Assembly (NCBI RefSeq): GCF_900115085.1
Contig: NZ_FOVF01000011.1
Span: forward strand, 1-64,000
DNA from: Dokdonella immobilis
Lineage (GTDB): Bacteria > Pseudomonadota > Gammaproteobacteria > Xanthomonadales > Rhodanobacteraceae
Direction of reading: 5' to 3'
DNA: 64,000 bases
A program made the translations under genes and the position numbers. Within the stretch, counting starts at the first letter, position 1; each line of letters begins with the position of its first letter. Under the pieces are notes generated by a model. That model was given only the letters and a program-made list of their open reading frames with translations. It searched no databases and was not told the DNA's origin. Shown here in pieces: positions 7,891 to 17,309 of this stretch.

Positions 7891-9077
7891 AATTCCCCGA
7901 TTCGCTCGCATCGACCATCCACTGGCGCGCCGCACTGGCGCTGACGATATCGATCTCGATCGCCCTGCTCGCCAGCGGCTGCAGCAGCCACGCCGCCCCC
8001 CAGGGCGGAATGCCCGCCCCCGAAGTCAGCGTCGCCAAGGTGCTGGTGCAACCGGTTCGCCAGTGGGATGAATTCACCGGCCGCGTGGCCGCGGTCGAGA
8101 CCGTCGAGCTACGTCCGCGCGTCAGCGGCTATGTCGACAAGCTGGTCTACACCGAGGGCCAGCAAGTGGCCAAGGGCGACCTGCTGTTCGTGATCGACCA
8201 GCGTCCGTATCGCGCCGCGCTCGCCCATGCGCGTGCCGACCTGGCCCGTGCCCGCAGCGAAGCGCAGCTGGCGAAGTCGCAGGCCAGGCGGGCCGAGGCG
8301 CTGATCGCAGTCAACGCGATCTCGCGCGAGGAAGCCGACACGCGCACCGCCGCCGTGGCTCAGGCCGATGCAGCCGTTCGCGCCGCCGAGGCCGCCGTGA
8401 CCAGCGCCGAGCTCGACCTGCAGTTCACCGAGGTGCGCTCACCGATCGCCGGCCGCACCGGTCGCGCCATGATCACGGTCGGCAACCTGGCCCGCGCCGA
8501 TACCACCCTGCTGACCACGGTCGTTTCGCTCGATCCGATGTACGTCGACTTCGAGAGCGATGAACGCTCCTTCCTCGGCTACCAGGCGCTCGCGCGCAGC
8601 GGCGAACGCGCCGAGCTGAGCAATGCGGTGCGCGTCGGCCTCGCCAACGAGGAGGGCTATCCGCATCTCGGCAAGGTCGATTTCATCGACAACGGCGTCG
8701 ATGCCACGACCGGCACGATCCATGCGCGCGCGGTCCTGCCGAACAAGGACGGCAGCCTGACCCCGGGCCTGTTCGCCCGCGTCCAGCTGGAAGGGGCCGC
8801 CGAGGCCGAGGCCCTGCTGATCGACAACAAGGCCGTACTCACCGACCAGGATCGCAAGTACGTCTACGTGCTCGGCCCGAACAACACCGCCGTGCGCAAG
8901 GACATCGTCCCGGGCAGGTTGATGGATGACCTGCGCGTGGTCGCTTCAGGCCTGAGCCCCGATGACCAGGTGATCGTGCGCGGCATCCAGAAGGTGTTCT
9001 TCCCCGGCATGCCCGTGCAGCCGACCGTCATCGCCATGCAGGCGCCGACGCCGGCCGGACAGGTCGCGATGAAATGA
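7887..9077 (+). CDS. mexE: RND efflux periplasmic adaptor (MexE-like membrane fusion protein)
   Basis: A 396-residue membrane fusion protein that bridges the RND pump and the outer-membrane channel. The N-terminus ends in a lipobox (LLASGC), so it should be a lipoprotein anchored in the inner membrane. The order of domains is typical: first half of the biotinyl-lipoyl domain (TVELRPRVSGYVDKLVYTEG), an alpha-hairpin rich in Ala (~residues 105-160), the second lipoyl half (FTEVRSPIAGRTGRAMITVG), then the beta-barrel and membrane-proximal domains. It overlaps the SDR gene by 4 nt and is followed 120 bp later by the pump gene. A perfect hairpin lies in that gap. Sequence flavour and gene order match MexE rather than AcrA/MexA. 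Confidence 0.9.
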   Translation: MKFPDSLASTIHWRAALALTISISIALLASGCSSHAAPQGGMPAPEVSVAKVLVQPVRQWDEFTGRVAAVETVELRPRVSGYVDKLVYTEGQQVAKGDLLFVIDQRPYRAALAHARADLARARSEAQLAKSQARRAEALIAVNAISREEADTRTAAVAQADAAVRAAEAAVTSAELDLQFTEVRSPIAGRTGRAMITVGNLARADTTLLTTVVSLDPMYVDFESDERSFLGYQALARSGERAELSNAVRVGLANEEGYPHLGKVDFIDNGVDATTGTIHARAVLPNKDGSLTPGLFARVQLEGAAEAEALLIDNKAVLTDQDRKYVYVLGPNNTAVRKDIVPGRLMDDLRVVASGLSPDDQVIVRGIQKVFFPGMPVQPTVIAMQAPTPAGQVAMK

Positions 9078-9090
9078 TCGACTGATCGAG

Positions 9091-9118
9091 GTGGAGGCGC
9101 CCGGGCGGGCGCCTCCAC
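9091..9118 (+). other. Perfect intercistronic hairpin between adaptor and pump genes
   Basis: GTGGAGGCGCCC (9091-9102), loop GGGC, and GGGCGCCTCCAC (9107-9118) make a perfect 12-bp GC-rich stem. There is no T-run, so it is less likely a full terminator than an mRNA processing or stability element that sets adaptor:pump stoichiometry. Confidence 0.6.
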
Positions 9119-9197
9119 GTCACCCCCGAGTGGCAAACGACCCCTGCGCGGCGGGGGCGAGGCTTGACTGCGGCCCGAGGCCGCAAAGGAACCCGTT

Positions 9198-12100
9198 ATG
9201 GATTTTTCCAGATTCTTCATCGACCGGCCGATTTTCGCGGCGGTCCTGTCGATCGTGATCTTCGCCGCCGGCCTGATCGCGATCCCCCTGTTGCCGATCA
9301 GCGATTACCCGAACGTGGTGCCGCCGACTGTGCAGGTCACCGCGGTGTATCCGGGCGCCAACCCGAAGGTCATCGCCGAAACCGTGGCGACGCCGCTCGA
9401 GGAAGCGATCAACGGCGTCGAGAACATGATGTACATGAAGTCGGTGGCCGGATCGGATGGCGTTCTCGCCCTGACCGTCACCTTCCGCCCCGGGACCGAT
9501 CCCGACCAGGCCCAGGTCAACGTGCAGAACCGGGTCAGCCAGGCATTGTCGCGCTTGCCCGAAGACGTGCGCCGTCAGGGCGTGATCACGCAGAAGCGCG
9601 CATCCGACCTGACCCTGGTCGTGCACCTGACCTCGCCGACCGGCAAGTACGACACGCTCTACCTGCGCAACTATGCCCTGCTCCACGTGCGTGACGAGCT
9701 GTCGCGCATTCCGGGTGTCGGCGATGCGTTGCTGTTCGGCGCCGGCGACTACGCGATGCGAGTCTGGATCAATCCGGGCGAAGCGGCTGCACGCGGGCTC
9801 ACCGCCGGCGACATCGTTTCGGCGATTCGCGAGCAGAACCTGCAGGTCTCCGCCGGCCAGCTCGGCGCACCGCCGACCAGGGGCGGCAGCGATTTCCTCG
9901 TTTCGATCAATGCCAAGGGCCGCCTCGAGAACGAAGCCGAGTTCGGTGAGATCGTCATCAAGACCGGTGCCGACGGCCAGGTCACGCGGCTGTCCGATGT
10001 CGCGCGAATCGAGCTTGGCGCGTCCGACTATTCCCTGCGCGCCCTGCTCGACAACGAACAGGCCGTGGCCATGCCGATCTTCCAGGCGCCCGGATCGAAC
10101 GCCATCGAGGTTTCCGACGCGGTGCGCGCCAAGATGACGGAGCTGGCGACACGCTTCCCGGAAGGCATGGCCTGGGAGCAGGTCTACGACACGACCCTGT
10201 TCGTGCGCGACTCGATCAAGTCCGTGGTCACCACCCTGTTCGAGGCGATCCTGCTCGTCGTCCTCGTCGTGATCCTGTTCCTGCAGACCTGGCGCGCATC
10301 GATCATCCCGTTGTTGGCCGTTCCGGTCTCGATCGTCGGCAGCTTCGCCGTGCTGCACCTGCTCGGCTTCTCGATCAACACGCTGACCCTGTTCGGCCTC
10401 GTGCTCGCCATCGGCATCGTCGTCGACGACGCGATCGTCGTCGTCGAGAACGTCGAGCGCAACATCGAGGAAGGCCTGACACCGCTGGCCGCGGCGCATC
10501 AGGCCATGAAGGAAGTTTCCGGCCCGATCATCGCGATCGCGCTTGTACTGTGCGCGGTGTTCGTGCCCATGGCCTTCCTGTCCGGCGTGATCGGCCAGTT
10601 CTACAAGCAGTTCGCCGTGACCATCGCGATTTCCACGGTGATTTCAGCGATCAACTCGCTGACCCTGTCGCCGGCCCTCGCCGCCCTGTTGCTGAAGCCG
10701 CACGGTGCGGAAAAGGATGCGCCGACGCGCCTGATCGACCGCCTGTTCGGCTGGATCTTCCGTCCGTTCAACCGCTTCTTCGCGCGCAGCTCGCAAGGCT
10801 ACCAGGGCGCGGTCTCGAAGAGCCTGCGCAAGCGTGGCGTGGCCTTCGCCGTCTATGCCGTGTTGCTGGCCGGTGCCGGCCTGATGTTCAACATCGTCCC
10901 GGGCGGCTTCATTCCGGTCCAGGACAAACTCTACCTGATCGGTGCGATCCGCATGCCGGAAGGCGCATCGATCGACCGCACCGAAGCGCTCGCGCGCAAG
11001 ATGAGCGAAATCGCCATGCATACCGATGGCGTGGCGCATGCGGTGGGCTTTCCCGGCTTCAATCCGCTGCAACGCACGAACTCGCCGAACACAGCCGCCG
11101 TGTTCTTCCCGCTGACCCCGCCCGGCGAACGTTCGCGCACGGCAGGCCAAATCGCCGGCGAACTGAATGCCCAGTTCTCGAAACTGCAGGAAGGCTTTGC
11201 ATTTGCCCTGATGCCGCCACCGATCTTCGGTCTCGGCAGCGGTTCCGGTTACTCGATGTACGTGCAGGACCGCAGCGGCCTCGGCTACGGCGAATTGCAG
11301 AATGCCGCCAACAATCTCGCTGGAGCGATCGGGCAGACGCCCGGCATGGGCCGTCCGATCAGCTCCTACCAGGCCAACGTGCCGCAACTCGATGCGAAGG
11401 TCGATCGGGTCAAGGCCAAGGCCCAGGGCGTCTCGCTGACGAATCTGTTCGAAACCTTGCAGGTCTACCTGGGCTCGGCCTACGTCAACGACTTCAACCG
11501 GTTCGGTCGCACCTACCGTGTCATCGCCCAGGCCGACGCACCGTATCGCAACCGGATCGAGGACATCGGCAACCTGCGCACGCGCAACGCCCGCGGCGAG
11601 ATGGTGCCGATCGGCAGCATGGTGACCCTGAGCCAGACCTATGGCCCGGACCCGGTGATCCGCTACAACGGCTATCCGGCTGCCGACCTGACCGGCGAAA
11701 CCGATGCGCGCCTGATCTCGTCGGCACAAGCCATCGACAAGGTTGCGGAGCTCGCCTCGGCCACCCTGCCGAACGGCATGAGTTTCGAGTGGACCGACCT
11801 GACCTACCAGCAGGTCACCCAGGGCAAGGCCGCCGTGGTCGTGTTTCCGCTGGCCGTGCTGCTCGCCTTCCTCGTGCTCGCGGCGCTCTATGAAAGCTGG
11901 ACCCTGCCGCTGGCGGTGATCCTGATCGTACCGATGACCCTGTTGTCGGCCCTGCTCGGGGTCTGGCTGACGGGTGGCGACAACAACGTGTTCGTCCAGG
12001 TCGGCCTGGTCGTGCTGATGGGCCTGGCCTGCAAGAACGCGATCCTGATCGTCGAGTTCGCGCGCGAGCTCGAAATGCAGGGCAAGGGCATCGTCGAGGC

Positions 12101-12374
12101 TGCTCTCGAAGCCTGCCGCCTGCGCCTGCGCCCGATCGTCATGACCTCGATCGCCTTCATCGTCGGCACCGTCCCGCTGCTGATCGCCCACGGCGCCGGC
12201 GCCGAAGTGCGCTACGCCACCGGCATCACGGTTTTCGCCGGCATGCTCGGCGTCACCGTGTTCGGCCTGTTCCTGACCCCGGTGTTCTACGTGGCACTGC
12301 GCAAGCTCGTTGCGCGCAAACCGGCTGCGGCCGGCGGCGCGCGCGACGCCAACCTGGAGATCGTTCATGCGTAA
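9198..12374 (+). CDS. mexF: RND multidrug efflux pump, inner-membrane transporter (MexF-like HAE1)
   Basis: A 1058-residue proton-driven pump, full length for the AcrB/MexF group. It opens with MDFSRFFIDRPIFAAVLSI, nearly identical to MexF-type proteins. The two large periplasmic loops (porter and docking domains) fall between TM1-TM2 and TM7-TM8. TM4 carries the proton-relay pair in GIVVDDAIVVVENVER, and TM10 has a lysine in LMGLACKNAILIVEFA. VENMMYMKSVAGSDG and PEDVRRQGVITQK are group signatures. The pump extrudes lipophilic or amphipathic drugs from periplasm and inner leaflet into the OMF channel. Its stop overlaps the start of the OMF gene by 8 bp. Classic MexF substrates are chloramphenicol, quinolones and trimethoprim; here specificity is only inferred by similarity. 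Confidence 0.95.
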   Translation: MDFSRFFIDRPIFAAVLSIVIFAAGLIAIPLLPISDYPNVVPPTVQVTAVYPGANPKVIAETVATPLEEAINGVENMMYMKSVAGSDGVLALTVTFRPGTDPDQAQVNVQNRVSQALSRLPEDVRRQGVITQKRASDLTLVVHLTSPTGKYDTLYLRNYALLHVRDELSRIPGVGDALLFGAGDYAMRVWINPGEAAARGLTAGDIVSAIREQNLQVSAGQLGAPPTRGGSDFLVSINAKGRLENEAEFGEIVIKTGADGQVTRLSDVARIELGASDYSLRALLDNEQAVAMPIFQAPGSNAIEVSDAVRAKMTELATRFPEGMAWEQVYDTTLFVRDSIKSVVTTLFEAILLVVLVVILFLQTWRASIIPLLAVPVSIVGSFAVLHLLGFSINTLTLFGLVLAIGIVVDDAIVVVENVERNIEEGLTPLAAAHQAMKEVSGPIIAIALVLCAVFVPMAFLSGVIGQFYKQFAVTIAISTVISAINSLTLSPALAALLLKPHGAEKDAPTRLIDRLFGWIFRPFNRFFARSSQGYQGAVSKSLRKRGVAFAVYAVLLAGAGLMFNIVPGGFIPVQDKLYLIGAIRMPEGASIDRTEALARKMSEIAMHTDGVAHAVGFPGFNPLQRTNSPNTAAVFFPLTPPGERSRTAGQIAGELNAQFSKLQEGFAFALMPPPIFGLGSGSGYSMYVQDRSGLGYGELQNAANNLAGAIGQTPGMGRPISSYQANVPQLDAKVDRVKAKAQGVSLTNLFETLQVYLGSAYVNDFNRFGRTYRVIAQADAPYRNRIEDIGNLRTRNARGEMVPIGSMVTLSQTYGPDPVIRYNGYPAADLTGETDARLISSAQAIDKVAELASATLPNGMSFEWTDLTYQQVTQGKAAVVVFPLAVLLAFLVLAALYESWTLPLAVILIVPMTLLSALLGVWLTGGDNNVFVQVGLVVLMGLACKNAILIVEFARELEMQGKGIVEAALEACRLRLRPIVMTSIAFIVGTVPLLIAHGAGAEVRYATGITVFAGMLGVTVFGLFLTPVFYVALRKLVARKPAAAGGARDANLEIVHA

Positions 12375-13827
12375 CTGGAAACTGCCTGCCATCGCCGCGC
12401 TTGCCGCGAGTATCGCCGCGTGCACGGTGGGTCCCGACTACGTGCGGCCCGAATCGCCGGCTCCTGCACACTTCGCCAGCGCGGCGCAGCCGGATCCGGG
12501 AAGCCGCGCGGAACTACCTGCCGATCCGGCAGCCGTGACGGAATTCTGGAACGGCTTCAACGATCCACTGCTGAGCCGGCTGGTCGAACAGGCGCTGGCC
12601 TCCAATCATGACCTGCGCATCGCCCTCGCCAACCTCGATCGGGCCAACGCCTTGCTCGGCGGCACCCGCTTCGACGCAGTGCCGGTGGTTACGGCCGAGG
12701 CCGAGGCCCGCGATGCGCGCGCCAGCGCCGACCAGCTGCCGGGTGTCGAACGCGATGGGCGCGACGCGAAAAGCTACAGTGCCGGCCTTCGCGCCAGTTG
12801 GGAACTCGATCTGTTCGGTCGCATCCGCCGCGGCATCGAGGCGCAATCGGCCGAGGCCGGGGCCAGCGCGGCGGACCTGGCCGCCGCCCAGATCGTGGTC
12901 GCCGCTGACGTGGCCAGCACCTACGCCGAGCTGCGTGGATTGCAGGAGCGTTTGCGCGTCGCCAATGACAACGCGCGAAACCAGCTCGATACCCTGCGCC
13001 TGCTCGAGGCGCGCTTCAGTGCCGGGCGCGGGACCGAGTTCGATACCTCGCGCGCCACGGCCCAACTGGAAACGACGCGCTCACGCATCCCCGCGCTCGA
13101 ATCCGCCATCGCCATCGACATGCACCGCATTGCCGTGCTGACCGGCCAGAGCCCGGAGGCGCTGGTCGACGAATTGCAGCCCGAGCAGCCACTGCCGGCC
13201 CTGCCGGCGCGCATCGACGCCGGCACGCCCGGCGAATTGCTGCGGCGACGACCGGATGTCGCCGCCGCGGAGCAGCGCCTGCACGCGGCCACCGCGCGCA
13301 TCGGCGTCGCCACCGCCGACCTGTTTCCGCGCTTCACGCTCGGCGGACTGCTCGGCAGCCAGGCAATCGGCGCCGGCGACCTGTTCGAGCGGGACAGCGA
13401 GACCCGTCTGCTCGCACTCGGCGTCGACTGGTCGTTCCTCGACGTCGGCCATGTACGAGCCAGGATCAGCGCCAGCAATGCCAATGCGAGCGCCGAGCTG
13501 GCGCGCTACGAGCAAAGCGTCCTGCGCGCCCTCGAGGACACCGAGAATGCATTGACGCGTTACGCCCACGCCCGCGTCGAAGACGCCCATCTGCAGCGCG
13601 CCGCCGCAAGCAGCAGTCGCGCGGCCGAACTGGCACGCACCCGTTTCGACGCCGGAGCCAGCGACCTGTTGGAGGTCCTCGACGCCGAACGCACCCGCCT
13701 GCAGGCCCAGGATGCCCTGGCCGTGGCCCGCACGCAGAGCGTGACGAGCGCCATAGGCTTGTACCGCGCCATGGCAGGTGGCTGGCCCGGACAAACTCCG
13801 CAGCGGAAATCGATCGCTGCCAACTGA
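12367..13827 (+). CDS. Outer-membrane efflux factor (OprM/OprN-type lipoprotein, NodT family)
   Basis: A 486-residue TolC-like channel. The N-terminus MRNWKLPAIAALAASIAAC has a lipobox and is followed by TVGPDYVRPE, the hallmark of NodT-family outer-membrane factors. Two OEP repeats follow, each with long Ala/Leu-rich helices that build the trimeric alpha-tunnel (AGLRASWELDLFGRIRRGIE in the first; the second begins at GELLRRRPDVAAAEQRLHAA). I use the ATG at 12367, 7 nt after GGAG, rather than an upstream in-frame ATG lying inside the pump gene. It overlaps the pump stop by 8 bp, so the tripartite pump SDR-MFP-RND-OMF is one operon. No terminator with a T-run is visible downstream. Confidence 0.93.
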   Translation: MRNWKLPAIAALAASIAACTVGPDYVRPESPAPAHFASAAQPDPGSRAELPADPAAVTEFWNGFNDPLLSRLVEQALASNHDLRIALANLDRANALLGGTRFDAVPVVTAEAEARDARASADQLPGVERDGRDAKSYSAGLRASWELDLFGRIRRGIEAQSAEAGASAADLAAAQIVVAADVASTYAELRGLQERLRVANDNARNQLDTLRLLEARFSAGRGTEFDTSRATAQLETTRSRIPALESAIAIDMHRIAVLTGQSPEALVDELQPEQPLPALPARIDAGTPGELLRRRPDVAAAEQRLHAATARIGVATADLFPRFTLGGLLGSQAIGAGDLFERDSETRLLALGVDWSFLDVGHVRARISASNANASAELARYEQSVLRALEDTENALTRYAHARVEDAHLQRAAASSSRAAELARTRFDAGASDLLEVLDAERTRLQAQDALAVARTQSVTSAIGLYRAMAGGWPGQTPQRKSIAAN

Positions 13828-13935
13828 AGCCTCGAGCATTCGCGGCGATCGTCGGTTCGCGAAACAGCTGAGGGCGTGCGGGGCCCGCCTTGTCCAGGCC
13901 GGCCCCGCCGAGCGGCCCGGTGTGAAGACCCGGGC

Positions 13936-15339
13936 TCAGGCTTCTCCAAGCCGCTTGACCTCCTCGAAGACGCGCAGGATGGCGGCGACACTGGCGGCGG
14001 CATCGGCTTCCGTGGTCTGCCAGTTCGAAACGGAAATGCGCATCGCGCCCATGCCATGCCAGGTGGTTCCGCTCAGCCAGCAGGTCCCGTCCTTTTGTAC
14101 GCCTTCGATCACGGCGCGGGTCAGGGCGTCATCATCACCGAAACGGACGAGCACCTGGTTGAGCACGACCTCGTTGAGGATTTCGATTCCGGGATGCGCG
14201 CCGAGCGCCTGCGCCATTTGCCGTGCACGATCGCAGCAGCGTTCGACGAGGTCACGGACGCCGTCGCGACCCAGCGCACGCAGCGTGGCATAGACCGGCA
14301 CGCCGCGGGCGCGCCTCGAAAACTCGGGAACCCAGTCGACCGGATCACGCTCTGCGCCTCGGGTCTGGATCAGATAGGCCGCGGTCGAAGTCATCGCCTT
14401 GCGGTGGTCTTCGGCATGACGAACGATCGCGACGCCACAATCGTATGGCACGTTGAGCCACTTGTGGGCATCGGTCGCCCACGAGTCGGCCAGCTCGATG
14501 CCATCGGCCAGGCCGGCCAGTCGTTCGCTGGCCCGAGCCCATAGTCCGAAGGCGCCGTCGACATGCAGCCAGGCGCCGTGTGCGCTGGCGAGCTGTGCGA
14601 TTTCGCGCAACGGATCGAAGGCACCGGTATTCACGTTGCCGGCCTGGGCGCAGATGATGGTCGGCCCCTCGAGGGTCTGCATCAGTTCCTGCAGGCGATC
14701 CACGCGCATGCGCCCCTGATCGTCGCTCTCCACACGGAGCAGCGAACGCGTGCCGAAGCCGAGGTAGCGCAGGGCGACGTCGACGGTCACGTGCGATTCC
14801 GCCGAGGTCACGATGTTGACTTTCGGTGCGCCGCAAAGTCCGTCGGCCTCGACATCCCAGCCGACCCGCGCGAGGACCCCGTGGCGGGCCGCGGCCAGAC
14901 AGGTGAAGTTGGCCATCTGGCAGCCGGTCACGAAACCGACTTCGGATTCGCGCGGCAGATCGAACAGATCGAGCAACCAGTCGCCGGCCACGTCCTCGGC
15001 GACCGAGCACAGCGGCGAGATGGCATAGAGTCCCGCATTCTGGTCCCAGCTCGAGACCAGCCAGTCGGCGGCCAGGGCGACCGGGTAAGTGCCGCCGATC
15101 ACGAAACCGAAATAGCGCGGCGAACCGCAGGCGACCGCGGCATTGCCTGCCTGGCCCGCGAGCAGATCGATCACCGCCGCAGGATCCTCGCCCCTGCTCG
15201 TCAGCGGCGTGCGCAGCACGCCATCGAGTTCGGCATGGCTGCAGCGCGCGCCGACGTGACGCTCGGGTTGTGCAGTGAGGTAAGCGGTCGCGTGCGCGTG
15301 CGCCTTGGCGAGCACGGGTCCGAAATCATCCGCCGTCAT
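13936..15339 (-). CDS. PLP-dependent group II amino-acid decarboxylase
   Basis: A 467-residue fold-type I PLP enzyme of the aromatic-L-amino-acid/glutamate decarboxylase family. The PLP-binding lysine is in DSWATDAHKWLNVPYDCG, the HVDGAFGLWA motif provides the Asp contacting the pyridine nitrogen, and the His stacking on PLP is likely in TSAESHVTVDVALRYLGFG. Typical N-terminal GSPRYFGFVIGG and C-terminal GTTWHGMGAMRISVSNW segments are present. The start is the ATG at 15339, preceded by AGGAGC; extended upstream frames lack support. It is monocistronic. The reaction is removal of the alpha-carboxyl of an amino acid to give an amine, or an aldehyde-forming variant; the substrate (aromatic, glutamate or other) cannot be fixed from the sequence. 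Confidence 0.88.
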   Translation of the reverse strand: MTADDFGPVLAKAHAHATAYLTAQPERHVGARCSHAELDGVLRTPLTSRGEDPAAVIDLLAGQAGNAAVACGSPRYFGFVIGGTYPVALAADWLVSSWDQNAGLYAISPLCSVAEDVAGDWLLDLFDLPRESEVGFVTGCQMANFTCLAAARHGVLARVGWDVEADGLCGAPKVNIVTSAESHVTVDVALRYLGFGTRSLLRVESDDQGRMRVDRLQELMQTLEGPTIICAQAGNVNTGAFDPLREIAQLASAHGAWLHVDGAFGLWARASERLAGLADGIELADSWATDAHKWLNVPYDCGVAIVRHAEDHRKAMTSTAAYLIQTRGAERDPVDWVPEFSRRARGVPVYATLRALGRDGVRDLVERCCDRARQMAQALGAHPGIEILNEVVLNQVLVRFGDDDALTRAVIEGVQKDGTCWLSGTTWHGMGAMRISVSNWQTTEADAAASVAAILRVFEEVKRLGEA

Positions 15340-15979
15340 GGTCTTGCTCCTGTCCTGATCTTCAAGTGTCGCGGCTTGTCCGCTCCAGCATCGCGAGAGT
15401 TTACAGCGGGACCGGCATCCGACCGGATTCCGACGCGCGTCCCGGAGCCGATCGACGCGACGAGGTTGCCTTGATCGCGATCGTCCCCGCTTGCATCCCC
15501 TGGCGTGATCCTGCATGTAGGATGGTGAACGGTCAGGCATGCATTCTGCCAGCCTCGTCAGGGGGAGCCATGAACCGCTCAGGTCTTCGATCGCCATCGG
15601 CACCGACGGCATCGGGAACGAACGGCACCGAGAGGAGCGCAAGGTTGCCGGAAGGCCCCACTTTTCGTGATTCCCGCAAAGGCAGGGAACCCGTGATCAC
15701 CTGCCTTCGCGGGGATGATGGGCGCGCGTCAGTGCCATGCGGGTCGGAACCTCCGTTCCGGCACCGCACTCGATGTCACCGATCCCGATCCCCTGCCCGC
15801 CGCCCATCCGCTGTGGACGCTCCCAAATGCCATCATCACGCCGCGCGTCGCATCGCAGTCCGCCGCCCCGAGCGAGCGGGATACGCTTGTGGCCGTCCAA
15901 AGCCTGCGCCCCCACGTCGCCGGCGATCCAATGCCGAGCGTGGTCGGTGTGAAGCGTGGCTAACAGGGAGAATGTCTCG
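15340..15979. other. 640-bp intergenic region without a convincing gene
   Basis: Divergent region between the PLP decarboxylase and the MFS gene. It holds one REP-like palindrome (15670-15716) and the AGGGAG ribosome-binding site at 15965-15970. Open frames here translate to Arg/Ser/Pro-rich shadows with no family, so none is annotated. Confidence 0.5.
15670..15716. repeat. REP-like palindromic element
   Basis: ATTCCCGCAAAGGCAGG (15670-15686) pairs with CCTGCCTTCGCGGGGAT (15700-15716) at 15 of 17 positions across a 13-nt loop. Palindromes of the ATTCCCGC...GCGGGAAT type are dispersed repeats in Xanthomonadales genomes. It lies in a large intergenic gap, the usual location. Confidence 0.6.
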
Positions 15980-17287
15980 ATGAGCGAAACCAGGCCGGCC
16001 GCGCAAGGTCGTCCCAGCGTCCTGCAGGTCATTGCCGGCATCCATCGCGATGAGCGTGCCGTGCTGGCCCAGTCGGCCCTGTATTTCTTCCTGATCATGG
16101 CCAGCTACTTCATCCTGCGACCGATCCGCGACCAGATGGGCGTGGCCGGCGGGGTCAGGAATCTGCCCTGGCTGTTCAGCGGCACCCTGCTCGTCATGCT
16201 CGCGGTGAGCCCGATGTTTTCGGCTCTGGTTTCGCGCTGGCCGCGCAAGCGCTTCGTCGCCTGGAGCTACCGCGCCCTGATGCTCTGCCTGCTCGCCTTC
16301 TACGTGGCCCTGGTCGGCTTGCCCGAGTCGAGCCAGGTCTGGATCGGTCGGGCCTTCTTCATCTGGGTCAGCGTCTTCAATCTGTTTGCGGTCTCGGTGT
16401 TCTGGGCGGTGATGGCGGATGTCTTCAAGTCCGAATCGTCGCGACGCCTGTACGGCGTGATTGCCGCCGGCGGCACCCTCGGTGCCCTCGCCGGTGGTGT
16501 CGTCACCACGGTGCTGGTCGAGGTACTCGGCGCACCGCCCCTGCTTCTGATCTCGCTGGTCATGCTGGAACTGGCGCTCTGGTGCATGTTCGCGCTGACC
16601 CGCCGCAGCGACAGCGAGGTCGAAGCGACCCGGCCCAACCGGGGCAACGAAATCATCGGCGGCAGCGCGATCGACGGCTTCAAGCTCGCGATCCGCTCGC
16701 CCTACCTGCTCGGCATGTGCGGCTACATGCTGCTGTACACGATCGGCTCGACGTTTCTGTACTTCCTGCAGGCGCAAATCGTCGACAGCAGCATCGACGG
16801 CCGCGCCGCACAGACCGCGTACTTCGCCAACGTCGACATCTGGGTCAACGGCCTGACCCTCGTCCTGCAGGTCTTCCTGACCGGACGCCTGATGGCCCGC
16901 ATCGGTGTCGGCCTGACCCTGGCCGCCTTGCCGCTGGTCTCGATCATCGGGTTCGCCGGACTTGGACTCGCCCCGGTCCTGTTCGCCGTGGTCGTCTTCA
17001 CGGTCGCGCGCCGGGTCACCAATTTCGCCTTCTCGCGGCCGGCCCGTGAAGCGCTGTTCGTGCCGCTCAGCCGCGGCGAAAAATACAAGGCCAAGAATCT
17101 GATCGACACCGTCGTCTATCGGGTCGGCGACCAGATCGGCGCCTGGACCAACGGCGTGCTGATCTGGCTCGGCCTCGGCATCGGCGGCATCGCCTTCAGC
17201 GCGGTGCCGCTGGCGGCGATCTGGCTGGTCCTGTCGCTGTGGCTCGGCCGCAAGTATTTGCTGAAGCAATCCGGTACCCCGCAATGA
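15980..17287 (+). CDS. MFS / ATP-ADP antiporter-like membrane transporter
   Basis: A 435-residue integral membrane protein with about 12 hydrophobic helices. The first helix region reads QSALYFFLIMASYFILRPIR, followed by DQMGVAGG. This pattern is common to MFS proteins related to bacterial ATP/ADP (NTP/NDP) antiporters of the Npt/TlcA type. SESSRRLYGVIAAGGTLGAL and FSRPAREALFVPLSRGEKYK are also typical of that group. In free-living bacteria these proteins have no established substrate. I start at the ATG at 15980, 9 nt after AGGGAG, rather than the GTG at 15956. It is followed after 22 nt by the MITE-disrupted gene and probably once formed an operon with it. Confidence 0.8.
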   Translation: MSETRPAAQGRPSVLQVIAGIHRDERAVLAQSALYFFLIMASYFILRPIRDQMGVAGGVRNLPWLFSGTLLVMLAVSPMFSALVSRWPRKRFVAWSYRALMLCLLAFYVALVGLPESSQVWIGRAFFIWVSVFNLFAVSVFWAVMADVFKSESSRRLYGVIAAGGTLGALAGGVVTTVLVEVLGAPPLLLISLVMLELALWCMFALTRRSDSEVEATRPNRGNEIIGGSAIDGFKLAIRSPYLLGMCGYMLLYTIGSTFLYFLQAQIVDSSIDGRAAQTAYFANVDIWVNGLTLVLQVFLTGRLMARIGVGLTLAALPLVSIIGFAGLGLAPVLFAVVVFTVARRVTNFAFSRPAREALFVPLSRGEKYKAKNLIDTVVYRVGDQIGAWTNGVLIWLGLGIGGIAFSAVPLAAIWLVLSLWLGRKYLLKQSGTPQ

Positions 17288-17309
17288 GGATGACCCGGGC
17301 GGGTCGCGC

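Noticed and set aside
13828..13935. CCCGG...CCCGGG hairpins between the OMF and decarboxylase genes as a bidirectional terminator
   Set aside because: Stems are short and imperfect and lack a T-run on either strand.
15366..15983. 205-residue plus-strand frame across the gap before the MFS gene
   Set aside because: Arg/Ser/Pro-rich product, contains the REP palindrome and runs past the ribosome-binding site of the MFS gene; a shadow of GC-rich intergenic DNA.
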